The position numbers and the translations under genes were made by a program. DNA of 5,061 nucleotides from an uncultured beta proteobacterium (GTDB lineage Bacteria > Pseudomonadota > Gammaproteobacteria > Burkholderiales > Burkholderiaceae_C), in NCBI GenBank assembly GCA_903927495.1, contig CAIYNH010000318.1, positions 1 to 5,061 of the forward strand, read 5' to 3'. Below, piece by piece: positions 1-5,061 of the stretch; the first letter of the stretch is position 1, and every line of letters begins with the position of its first letter. The notes beneath the pieces are model-generated. The model had not been told where the DNA came from and did no database searches. It was given only the letters and a program-made list of their open reading frames with translations.

Positions 1-297
1 CCAGACTTGGAAACCGCCCGAGTCGGTCAGGATGGGTTTGCGCCAGCGCTCAAAGCCATGCAGGCCACCAAAGCTCTTCATCACGTCTTGCCCCGGTCGC
101 ATCCACAAGTGAAAGGTGTTACCCAGGATGATTTGCGCGCCCATGTCTTCTAGGCTGTCAGGCATTACGCCCTTGACGGTGCCGTAGGTGCCGACCGGCA
201 TAAAAATCGGAGTTTGCACCACACCGTGGTTCAGCGTGAGCGTGCCACGACGGGCGTGGCTGGAGGGGTCAGTTTGGAGCAGGTCAAATTTGAGCAT
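1..297 (-). CDS. tgt: Queuine/preQ1 tRNA-guanine transglycosylase (Tgt), N-terminal 99 codons, cut by the left edge
   Basis: Bacterial Tgt exchanges guanine 34 for preQ1 in tRNAs with GUN anticodons (Tyr, His, Asn, Asp), a cytoplasmic step of queuosine synthesis. The visible part aligns by eye with E. coli Tgt over its whole length. It shows [12 protein letters not shown] at residues 32-43, [13 protein letters not shown] at 53-65, RPGQ at 67-70 and DSGGFQV at 92-98. D92 corresponds to the active-site aspartate D89 of the E. coli enzyme. The second catalytic aspartate and the zinc site lie in the missing C-terminal part. The ATG at 297 gives almost the same N-terminus as E. coli Tgt, which supports this start, but there is no good Shine-Dalgarno sequence before it; the preceding bases can be drawn into a hairpin (see the leader element at 300-435). 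The gene follows the Aer-like receptor after 145 bases on the same strand. Identity is secure. Confidence 0.97.
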   Translation of the reverse strand, partial: MLKFDLLQTDPSSHARRGTLTLNHGVVQTPIFMPVGTYGTVKGVMPDSLEDMGAQIILGNTFHLWMRPGQDVMKSFGGLHGFERWRKPILTDSGGFQVW

Positions 298-299
298 GG

Positions 300-435
300 G
301 CGCTATTGTCTTTGATCTATTAGCGCGCTGGCCTGCCCTGAATTTACTTGCCTTGGCAAAAGCCAAGAGGTTCAAATGCACGCGCAGGCCATTGTTTCAA
401 GGACTCGTCCCATTGACGTGTACCCATCGCGCTAA
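300..435 (-). promoter_or_regulatory. Candidate structured RNA leader of tgt with two mutually exclusive stems
   Basis: Seen in sequence, read as minus-strand RNA. A closing stem of 8 bp pairs 435-428 (UUAGCGCG) with 327-320 (CGCGCUAA). Inside it a long hairpin spans 391-329: 8 bp (UGGCCUGC with GCAGGCCA), then C382-G338, U380-A339, G379-C340, a 5-bp block 377-373 with 342-346, a 4x4 internal loop, a 7-bp block 368-362 with 351-357 and a UUUU loop. A side hairpin at 416-397 has a 4+3 bp stem with a 2-base bulge and a CGAG loop. The 3' strand of the closing stem (326-321, GCGCUA) can alternatively pair with 305-300 (UAGCGC), two bases before the tgt ATG. Two G-U pairs in the long hairpin work only in minus-strand RNA, which favours that strand. 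Inference: it regulates tgt translation. It matches no riboswitch I recognise, and folding was done by hand. Confidence 0.5.
344..427 (-). CDS. Small ORF of 27 codons upstream of tgt, possible leader peptide
   Basis: An ATG at 427 is preceded by AGGAG at 440-436 with an 8-base spacer, a better ribosome binding site than those of the neighbouring large genes. The ORF ends at TAA 344-346, before the tgt start at 297. The peptide begins [13 protein letters not shown] and ends [10 protein letters not shown]. It contains two tryptophans, has no membrane segment or signal peptide, and matches no family I know. It is in the same reading frame as the Aer-like gene, whose TGA (443-445) lies five sense codons upstream, so it would also be the readthrough product of that stop. 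It overlaps the candidate structured leader, and its translation would melt that structure. Only one codon (GAC, codon 7) is read by a queuosine-type tRNA, so a classical queuosine-codon attenuator is not evident. It could be non-coding; confidence is limited. Confidence 0.35.
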   Translation of the reverse strand: MGTRQWDESLKQWPARAFEPLGFCQGK

Positions 436-442
436 CTCCTGC

Positions 443-2014
443 TCAAACAGCCTGCATCGAAAAAATCATCACCGCTCTGCTAAGAGTGTCTGCTCTGGCC
501 GAGAGTGCTTCGCATGCCAGCATGGATTGCTGCACCAGGTTAGCGTTCTGGCGCGTGACATCATCCAACAAATGCATGGCTTCGCTGATTTGCACCACCC
601 CCAGAGATTCTTGCCTGGTGGCCAAGGTAATTTCACCAAGCTGCTGCGTGACCATGTGAACTTGCTCAACAGCTTTGCGAATGGTGTCCCCAGCCGCATC
701 AACAGTGACGCTGCCTGCTGTGACTTGCTGCGACGAGGTCTGGATCAAATCGCGAATCTGCTTGGCCGCTGCGCTGCTGCGGTGCGCTAAGGCCCTGACT
801 TCGGCGGCAACCACGGCAAAGCCGCGTCCTTGATCCCCCGCATGTGCGGCTTCAACAGCCGCATTCAGGGCCAGCAGGTTGGTCTGAAAGGCCAGTTGCT
901 CAATCACGCCCACAATCTCAGTGATGCGCTTGGACGAAGTTTCGATCTGCTGCATCGAATCGGAGACCTGGTTAATGGAAATGGCTCCTGCTGAGGCTTC
1001 CGAGCTGGCCTGCGAACTCAAACTGGCCAAACTGTGGGCGGTATCAGCGGTATCGCCTATTGCAGCGGAAATCTCTTCTACTGCCGCAGATGTTTTCTCG
1101 ACCTCCTGGGCTTGGGAATCGGTCCGATCAGAGAGATCCATGCTGCCTTGAACGATCGCTTGTGCGGCTTGTGTCAGACCGCTCACCTCGGCGCGGACAT
1201 CCGAAACGATGGCTCGCATGTTCAACTCAATCAGCCAGAGTCTGCGCATCAAAGAACCCATGGGGTTGTTGCTGTTGAACTCGGTGTTGCCGTCAAGGTT
1301 GCAACAGGCCAGTTTATTGGCCAATTGATGGGCACCCCCCAATGGGCTCGCTACAGCAGCGCCAAACCAACTCAAGAACAGGCTGGTACTGAGTACCCCA
1401 ACAACGAGTTGCATCAAGCTGACTGCAATGACAGCTTGATCGGCAAAAAACCAGGCCGGTGACAGCGTCAGCAACAGCAATCCAATCAAGCCTGCGCCAG
1501 CTCGCCAACGTAAGCTCAGTCGATTCAATTTGGCCAAGCTATCTCGCCAACCAAAGGGTCGGACTTTGCCAGCGTGCAGTCTGAAGGAGGGCTTGCCACT
1601 GCTGCGCTGCTGCTCAATCAGGGCATAAAGTGCTTGTGCGGCCTGAATTTGCTCTCGGCTGGGTTTGAGTCGAACCGACATGTAGGCTTTGGGTTTGCCG
1701 TTTTCCATGACGGGTGTCACGTTGGCTTGTACCCAATAATGGTCACCATTTTTTCGTCGGTTTTTGACAATTCCGGTCCATGGACGGCCATGTCCAATGG
1801 TTGACCAAAGGTCTTTGAAGGCTTCTGGCGGCACATCTGGATGGCGAACAATGTCGTGCGGTTGCCCGAGCAGTTCTTCATAGTCAAAGCCGCTGGCATG
1901 CACAAAGCCCTGGTTGCAATGGGTGATGCGCCCAGTCAGATCGGTAGTCGAAACCAGAATCTCGCCGTCATGCAAGCTATATTCAGTCTGGGTAACAGGC
2001 AGATTAATTTTCAT
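443..2014 (-). CDS. aer: Aer-type chemoreceptor: PAS(FAD)-membrane-HAMP-MCP signalling domain, 523 aa
   Basis: This is a predicted aerotaxis/energy-taxis receptor. The PAS domain (about residues 15-115) is very like E. coli Aer, with STTDLxxxITHxN at 22-34, GQPHxxVRHPD at 50-60 and GIVKNRRKNGDHYW at 81-94. R57, H58, D60 and W79 fall at exactly the E. coli Aer positions for FAD binding. Hydrophobic segments at about 174-190 and 193-221 form the membrane anchor with no large periplasmic domain, then a HAMP-like region (about 222-275). The MCP domain has its hairpin tip at about 371-410 (QTNLLALNAAVEAAHAGDQG). The C-terminus lacks a CheR-binding xWxxF tail. The frame stays open upstream to a TTG at 2107, but the ATG at 2014 puts the FAD residues in exact E. 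coli register and is preferred despite a weak ribosome binding site. By family, it binds CheW/CheA and steers swimming toward favourable redox conditions. The ligand and function are inferred. Confidence 0.93.
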   Translation of the reverse strand: MKINLPVTQTEYSLHDGEILVSTTDLTGRITHCNQGFVHASGFDYEELLGQPHDIVRHPDVPPEAFKDLWSTIGHGRPWTGIVKNRRKNGDHYWVQANVTPVMENGKPKAYMSVRLKPSREQIQAAQALYALIEQQRSSGKPSFRLHAGKVRPFGWRDSLAKLNRLSLRWRAGAGLIGLLLLTLSPAWFFADQAVIAVSLMQLVVGVLSTSLFLSWFGAAVASPLGGAHQLANKLACCNLDGNTEFNSNNPMGSLMRRLWLIELNMRAIVSDVRAEVSGLTQAAQAIVQGSMDLSDRTDSQAQEVEKTSAAVEEISAAIGDTADTAHSLASLSSQASSEASAGAISINQVSDSMQQIETSSKRITEIVGVIEQLAFQTNLLALNAAVEAAHAGDQGRGFAVVAAEVRALAHRSSAAAKQIRDLIQTSSQQVTAGSVTVDAAGDTIRKAVEQVHMVTQQLGEITLATRQESLGVVQISEAMHLLDDVTRQNANLVQQSMLACEALSARADTLSRAVMIFSMQAV

Positions 2015-2018
2015 GATT

Positions 2019-2121
2019 CTTCGAACTAAAGGTTTCTTGGGGAGTTCAAATGCTAATCGAGGTTGTCGGTCAAGTCTTATTTGCACTTCGAACTTTAAGG
2101 TGCTCAATAATAGATGCTAAT
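2019..2121. repeat. Degenerate direct repeats upstream of the Aer-like gene
   Basis: The 191-base gap between the HD-GYP gene and the Aer-like gene carries CTTCGAACTAAAGG at 2019-2032 and CTTCGAACTTTAAGG at 2086-2100. Each is followed about 30 bases later by TGCTAAT (2051-2057 and 2115-2121). Each copy contains the palindrome TTCGAA. The arrangement suggests a degenerate 65-base duplication or a pair of regulator sites just ahead of the start codon at 2014. A TTGACC at about 2068-2063 on the minus strand resembles a -35 box, but no convincing -10 follows at the right spacing. No terminator-like hairpin with a T-run follows the HD-GYP gene, so transcription may continue through. Confidence 0.3.
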
Positions 2122-2205
2122 ACACAAATGGGGCTTAAATCCAGACTTGCTGATCCGCACTGTCCCTGTTTCAACTACTTTGCCAGACCCTGAGCGCAGC
2201 CGCCA

Positions 2206-3468
2206 TCAGTGCTCAAAATGCTGTCGCACGCGGTCTTCCAGCAACAACCGGGCGTTGTTTTCCGTGCTTTGTCCCAATCGGTCATAGATGCCGCGCGCCA
2301 TTGGTTCAAAAATCGCGGTCACTGCTGGGTCAAAGTGACTGCCGGTGTCTTTCTTCAAAATCGCCATCACCGCATCAAATTCCATGGGTTCTTTGTAGGG
2401 ACGCTTGGAACACAGGGCATCAAACACATCGGCCATGGCAAAAATCCGGGCTGATAGGGGAATCTCTTCGCCTTTAAGTTGCATTGGGTAGCCCGAGCCG
2501 TTCCACTTTTCGTGGTGGGAGGCCACCACCGCATTGGCCCCATCCAGCCAGCCCATACCGGTGACGATTTCTTTGCCCTGATTGACGTGGGTGCGCATGG
2601 TGGCCATTTCAGCTTCGTCAAGTTTGCCGGGTTTAAGCAAAATCGCATCGGGAATTCCAATTTTTCCAACATCGTGCAAAAAGCTGCCCGCAATCAAGGC
2701 TTGCATCGCATCGCCGGCAAAGCCCATGCGCTCGCCAATATTGGCCGCAATCCAGGCCACCCGGTAATTGTGGGCACCCGTGTCGGAATCACGCTTGGCA
2801 ATGGCCCGCCCGAGAGCCTCCATCATGGAAATGTGCGAATCAAGTACCTCGCGCGCCTTACGTTCGTTGTCGGCTGACAGGTGCACCACCACCGGATACA
2901 AGGCCAGTCCACAGAGCAAGGAGGCCAGACCAATCATCAGTGCTGCAGTGAAAGATCTTGAAAACATCTGGTCTTGCTGCCAGGTGGGCATGATCCGGAT
3001 GCCTTCAAAATAACCGGTAACCGGCTGTGTCAGGTTACTCGGTACCTCCCGCAACGGCACAAACACCCGCAGCGCCCATGCGCCATCGGGCAGTTTGTTG
3101 CTTTTATAAAAAGCCTCGCTGTAGTTGGGTGTGCCGTGGTGTGGCAGTTTGGACTCGACCGCCTTGCCGCCGGGCGTGGCCGAACCTGCCAACTTCTTGC
3201 CCTGGGAATCGTATAGTTCAACGATGTCAAACATACCGCCCGAAATGGTTTTTGCTGCCAACGCCGCCCGCTCAAGGGCATCGGGGCCACTCAGGTCGAT
3301 GGAGTCAAAGTGGTGCAGCAAGCGCCCCGATTCCTCAATAGCCAGAGCGACGATGCTTTCTTCGGTACCCTCACGCTCGACAAACCAGGCAATCGGGCTG
3401 GCAATGCAGGCCAGCAAAATACTGACTGCGGCGATTCTTGTGGCCGTGCGTTTTTGAAATGTGTTCAT
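2206..3468 (-). CDS. Membrane-anchored HD-GYP cyclic-di-GMP phosphodiesterase, 420 aa
   Basis: HD-GYP proteins hydrolyse the second messenger c-di-GMP, favouring motility over biofilm growth. The N-terminus has a membrane segment at about 13-30, an extracytoplasmic sensor of about 140 residues (31-170) with no family I recognise, and a second membrane segment at about 173-196. A helical linker leads to the catalytic domain (about 210-400). Key motifs are RDSDTGAH ending at H233, HDVGKIGIP at 265-273, H294, HHEKWNGSGYP at 318-328 and MADVFDAL with D347. The full metal-ligand set and K269 are present, so it should be active. D229 lies four residues before H233, where the trinuclear enzyme PmGH has a glutamate ligand. 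No GGDEF or receiver domain is present. The ATG at 3468 follows a weak GTGAG site and lies 22 bases after queA, so co-transcription with queA is likely. The signal sensed is unknown. Confidence 0.93.
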   Translation of the reverse strand: MNTFQKRTATRIAAVSILLACIASPIAWFVEREGTEESIVALAIEESGRLLHHFDSIDLSGPDALERAALAAKTISGGMFDIVELYDSQGKKLAGSATPGGKAVESKLPHHGTPNYSEAFYKSNKLPDGAWALRVFVPLREVPSNLTQPVTGYFEGIRIMPTWQQDQMFSRSFTAALMIGLASLLCGLALYPVVVHLSADNERKAREVLDSHISMMEALGRAIAKRDSDTGAHNYRVAWIAANIGERMGFAGDAMQALIAGSFLHDVGKIGIPDAILLKPGKLDEAEMATMRTHVNQGKEIVTGMGWLDGANAVVASHHEKWNGSGYPMQLKGEEIPLSARIFAMADVFDALCSKRPYKEPMEFDAVMAILKKDTGSHFDPAVTAIFEPMARGIYDRLGQSTENNARLLLEDRVRQHFEH

Positions 3469-3490
3469 TGTCTGCTCACTTTCTGGCGCT

Positions 3491-4579
3491 TCAGCTCCGG
3501 GTGTTTAGCGTTAAAAACATTGCATCACCGTAACTGAAAAAACGGTATTTCTGTTCTATGGCATGGGCGTATAGCGCCCGAATAGGGCCATAGCCGGCCA
3601 AGGCACTGACCAACATCATAAGGCTGGACTTGGGCAGATGAAAGTTGGTAAGCAACGCATCCACCAGCTTGAACTCGAACCCCGGCCTGATGAAAATCCG
3701 GGTGTTACCCGTGGTTTGACCGGTCAAGGCCCATGATTCGAGTGTGCGCACGCTGGTGGTGCCGACCGCAATGATGCGCCCACCGCGCGCGCGGCAATCA
3801 AGCACTGCCTGCTGGCTGGCGCTGGGTATGTCATACCACTCGCTGTGCATCTGGTGTTGGGCCAAATCCTCGGTCTTGACCGGCTGAAAGGTTCCAGCGC
3901 CGACATGCAGGGTGACGTAGGCGCGCTGCACGCCCATGGTGTCTAGACTTGCCAATAAGGCAGCGTCAAAATGCAGCGCAGCGGTAGGTGCTGCAACTGC
4001 GCCTAGATTTTTGGCAAACACGGTCTGGTAGCGTGCAGCATCTTCAGCGGTGTCTGCATGGGTGATATAGGGCGGCAGCGGCACATGGCCGTGCCGAGCC
4101 ATCAGTGTGAAGGGGTCATCACCCGCATCGTTGGACAGCACAAAACGAAATAACGCGCCATTGGAATCGGGCCAGCGCCCCAACAGGGTCGCGGCAGGGT
4201 GATCATTACAGCCGACTGCCGGGGTGAATGAGACCGTGGCACCAATTTCTGGCTTTTTGCTGACGCGCATGTGCGCCGCCACCTGGTTGCCTCCGAGCAC
4301 ACGCTCCACCAGCAACTCCAACTTGCCGCCCGTGGCTTTTTCGCCAAACAGACGCGCATTCATCACCCGGGTGTCATTAAAGATCAGCAGATCCCCGGCC
4401 TTCAGGAGTTGCGGCAAGTCACGAAAAATCCGATCAACTGGCCGGGCCTCGCTGCCATCAAGCAGCCGTGAGCCACTGCGTTCCGGCGCCGGGTGCTGGG
4501 CAATAAGTTCGGCTGGCAGGTCAAAGTCAAAGTCGCTCAGACCGAAAGTGCGAGTTGTGTCAGGCAAGGTGGTGGGCAT
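3491..4579 (-). CDS. queA: S-adenosylmethionine:tRNA ribosyltransferase-isomerase (QueA), 362 aa
   Basis: QueA transfers and rearranges the ribosyl group of S-adenosylmethionine onto preQ1-34 in tRNA, giving epoxyqueuosine. It is a cytoplasmic enzyme acting directly after Tgt. The whole family pattern is visible: [20 protein letters not shown] at 21-40, [18 protein letters not shown] at 62-79, [13 protein letters not shown] at 193-205, [14 protein letters not shown] at 221-234, MHSEWYDIP at 244-252, [12 protein letters not shown] at 271-282, [20 protein letters not shown] at 311-330 and [11 protein letters not shown] at 345-355. Its length is close to E. coli QueA (356). I chose the ATG at 4579 because it leaves only a short unconserved leader before the homologous region. 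An ATG at 4600 (369 aa) is possible. An in-frame TTG at 4708 would add a cysteine-rich, unconserved extension and is unlikely. None of these starts has a strong ribosome binding site. It is probably the first gene of a unit with the HD-GYP gene. Confidence 0.96.
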   Translation of the reverse strand: MPTTLPDTTRTFGLSDFDFDLPAELIAQHPAPERSGSRLLDGSEARPVDRIFRDLPQLLKAGDLLIFNDTRVMNARLFGEKATGGKLELLVERVLGGNQVAAHMRVSKKPEIGATVSFTPAVGCNDHPAATLLGRWPDSNGALFRFVLSNDAGDDPFTLMARHGHVPLPPYITHADTAEDAARYQTVFAKNLGAVAAPTAALHFDAALLASLDTMGVQRAYVTLHVGAGTFQPVKTEDLAQHQMHSEWYDIPSASQQAVLDCRARGGRIIAVGTTSVRTLESWALTGQTTGNTRIFIRPGFEFKLVDALLTNFHLPKSSLMMLVSALAGYGPIRALYAHAIEQKYRFFSYGDAMFLTLNTRS

Positions 4580-4760
4580 GGTGATTGCGGACCCGGACAT
4601 AGCGACCGGGCCAAGTGGATCAGGGTGCAGATTGTGGCAGCAGGAGCAGTCACGCGTGTGATTCAAACTGCAGTGGGCTTTTTTTGGCACAGATTTTCTC
4701 ACCGACAAGGCCGGCGCAATGCCCCGCCAGGGATCATTTGAACGTGGAATTAGCTTGCTG

Positions 4761-4784
4761 GCACTACCAATTTACCGGTAGTGC
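4761..4784. repeat. Inverted repeat GCACTACC-N8-GGTAGTGC, possible operator
   Basis: The arms GCACTACC (4761-4768) and GGTAGTGC (4777-4784) are perfectly complementary around an 8-base AT-rich centre (AATTTACC). A second, overlapping 8-bp palindrome TACCGGTA lies at 4773-4780. There is no T-run on either side, so a terminator is unlikely. The position, about 115 bases before the chemoreceptor start and 180 before the queA start, suits a regulator binding site for one or both divergent genes. The regulator is unknown. Confidence 0.35.
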
Positions 4785-4886
4785 AAATACGCATTCGCAG
4801 GTATTACGCAGCGCCAGGCGAAACCTTAACGTCAGGGCATGGATTTGGTATCCAGAGTTTTTTCAATAACTTCTATTTGATCCAAC

Positions 4887-4893
4887 AGGAGAG
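4887..4893 (+). promoter_or_regulatory. Ribosome binding site AGGAGAG for the rightmost chemoreceptor
   Basis: AGGAGAG lies five bases before the ATG at 4899. It is the strongest Shine-Dalgarno match before any large gene in the window and fixes the start of the truncated reading frame. Confidence 0.8.
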
Positions 4894-4898
4894 TTTTC

Positions 4899-5061
4899 AT
4901 GTTGAGCAACCTCAAGATTGGTGTCCGGCTGGCCATAGGCTTTGCCGTCACCCTGGCCCTGCTAATCACCATAGCGGTGGTCAGCGTGACGCGCATTGGC
5001 GCACTGAACGCGGAGGTGGAGATGCGCGCACAACCTCAGGGCCGCGGCTATGTGAGCCTGC
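4899..5061 (+). CDS. Methyl-accepting chemotaxis protein, N-terminal 54 codons, cut by the right edge
   Basis: The visible part begins MLSNLKIGVRLAIGFAV, a short basic N-terminus followed by a hydrophobic segment at about residues 10-30 and then VTRIGALNAEVE. This is the usual start of a chemoreceptor with a first membrane helix leading into a periplasmic four-helix-bundle sensor. The diagnostic HAMP and signalling domains lie beyond the edge, so the family is assigned only from this N-terminal pattern. A sensor histidine kinase with a similar anchor cannot be excluded. After residue 41 the sequence becomes rich in glycine, arginine and proline and no longer looks like the expected helix, yet the frame remains open to the edge. 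A strong ribosome binding site precedes it. The gene diverges from queA. Confidence 0.7.
   Translation, partial: MLSNLKIGVRLAIGFAVTLALLITIAVVSVTRIGALNAEVEMRAQPQGRGYVSL

Larger units (their letters stand above)
4580..4898. other. Divergent intergenic region between queA and a chemoreceptor gene
   Basis: These 319 bases separate two divergent genes and must contain both promoters unless a transcript start lies elsewhere. I see no RNA gene and no convincing ORF. Plus strand toward the chemoreceptor: TTGGTA (4845-4850) and TAACTT (4867-4872) with 16 bases between them could be a poor sigma-70 pair; no clear sigma-28 flagellar-class promoter (TAAA-N15-GCCGATAA) was found. A seven-T run at 4679-4685 is not preceded by a compact GC-rich stem. 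The 8-bp palindrome CACGCGTG is at 4651-4658. The clearest structure is the inverted repeat at 4761-4784, listed separately. Confidence 0.6.

Noticed and set aside
320..435. Integron attC site or rho-independent terminator as explanation of the structure before tgt
   Set aside because: The attC core GTTRRRY and its partner were not found at the ends, no integron genes are present, and no T-run follows the hairpins on either strand.
188..790. Long plus-strand frame of 200 codons across the tgt start and the 3' end of the Aer-like gene
   Set aside because: It is antisense to two well-supported genes, shows no family motif, and is explained by GC-biased third positions of the opposite strand.
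2015..2107. 31-codon N-terminal extension of the Aer-like protein from a TTG start
   Set aside because: The ATG at 2014 places R57, H58, D60 and W79 at exactly the E. coli Aer positions, so the extension is probably not translated.
2050..2193. Plus-strand ORF of 47 codons in the gap before the Aer-like gene, preceded by GGGGAG with a five-base spacer
   Set aside because: The ribosome binding site is good, but the codons include a tandem ATA pair plus AGA, TTA and CTA, unlike the neighbours, the peptide has no recognisable pattern, and it lies antisense to the likely promoter and leader of the adjacent gene. Not listed as a gene without conservation data.
4646..4685. GCAGT/ACTGC stem followed by a seven-T run, as a plus-strand terminator
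   Set aside because: The stem is only 5 bp, its loop is long, seven bases separate it from the T-run, and no plus-strand gene lies upstream that would need it.
4580..4708. 43-codon N-terminal extension of QueA from a TTG start
   Set aside because: The extension is cysteine- and histidine-rich, has no counterpart in QueA proteins and lacks a ribosome binding site; length and homology favour 4579 or 4600.

Overview
The window looks chromosomal and comes from a betaproteobacterium, most likely Burkholderiales of the Comamonadaceae/Rhodoferax type. This is inferred from protein character, moderate GC content and the abundance of chemotaxis and c-di-GMP genes; no species marker is present. Four of the five main genes lie on the minus strand, in transcription order queA, an HD-GYP phosphodiesterase, an Aer-type chemoreceptor and tgt. 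The fifth, a transmembrane chemoreceptor, diverges from queA and runs off the right edge.

Right to left: the start of a chemoreceptor on the plus strand (4899 to edge) with a good ribosome binding site; a 319-base divergent intergenic region (4580-4898) holding a perfect 8+8 inverted repeat; queA (3491-4579); a 22-base gap; a membrane-bound HD-GYP protein (2206-3468); a 191-base gap with degenerate direct repeats; an Aer-like PAS/HAMP/MCP receptor (443-2014); a 145-base gap; and the first 99 codons of tgt (1-297), which continues beyond the left edge.

queA and tgt catalyse successive late steps of queuosine tRNA modification. Tgt inserts preQ1 at G34, and QueA then adds the epoxycyclopentane ring. 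In many bacteria the two genes sit next to each other. Here they are separated by two signalling genes, one predicted to degrade c-di-GMP and one predicted to sense redox or energy state through FAD.

The most unusual part is the gap between the Aer-like gene and tgt (298-442). Read as minus-strand RNA, it can form a long, nearly continuous hairpin (329-391), a side hairpin (397-416) and a closing 8-bp stem (320-327 with 428-435). The 3' strand of the closing stem can instead pair with a sequence two bases before the tgt start codon. The 5' strand of the closing stem lies exactly between a Shine-Dalgarno sequence and the ATG of a 27-codon ORF. Together these look like a leader-peptide or riboswitch-like switch controlling tgt. 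This is a structural inference by hand, not a recognised family.
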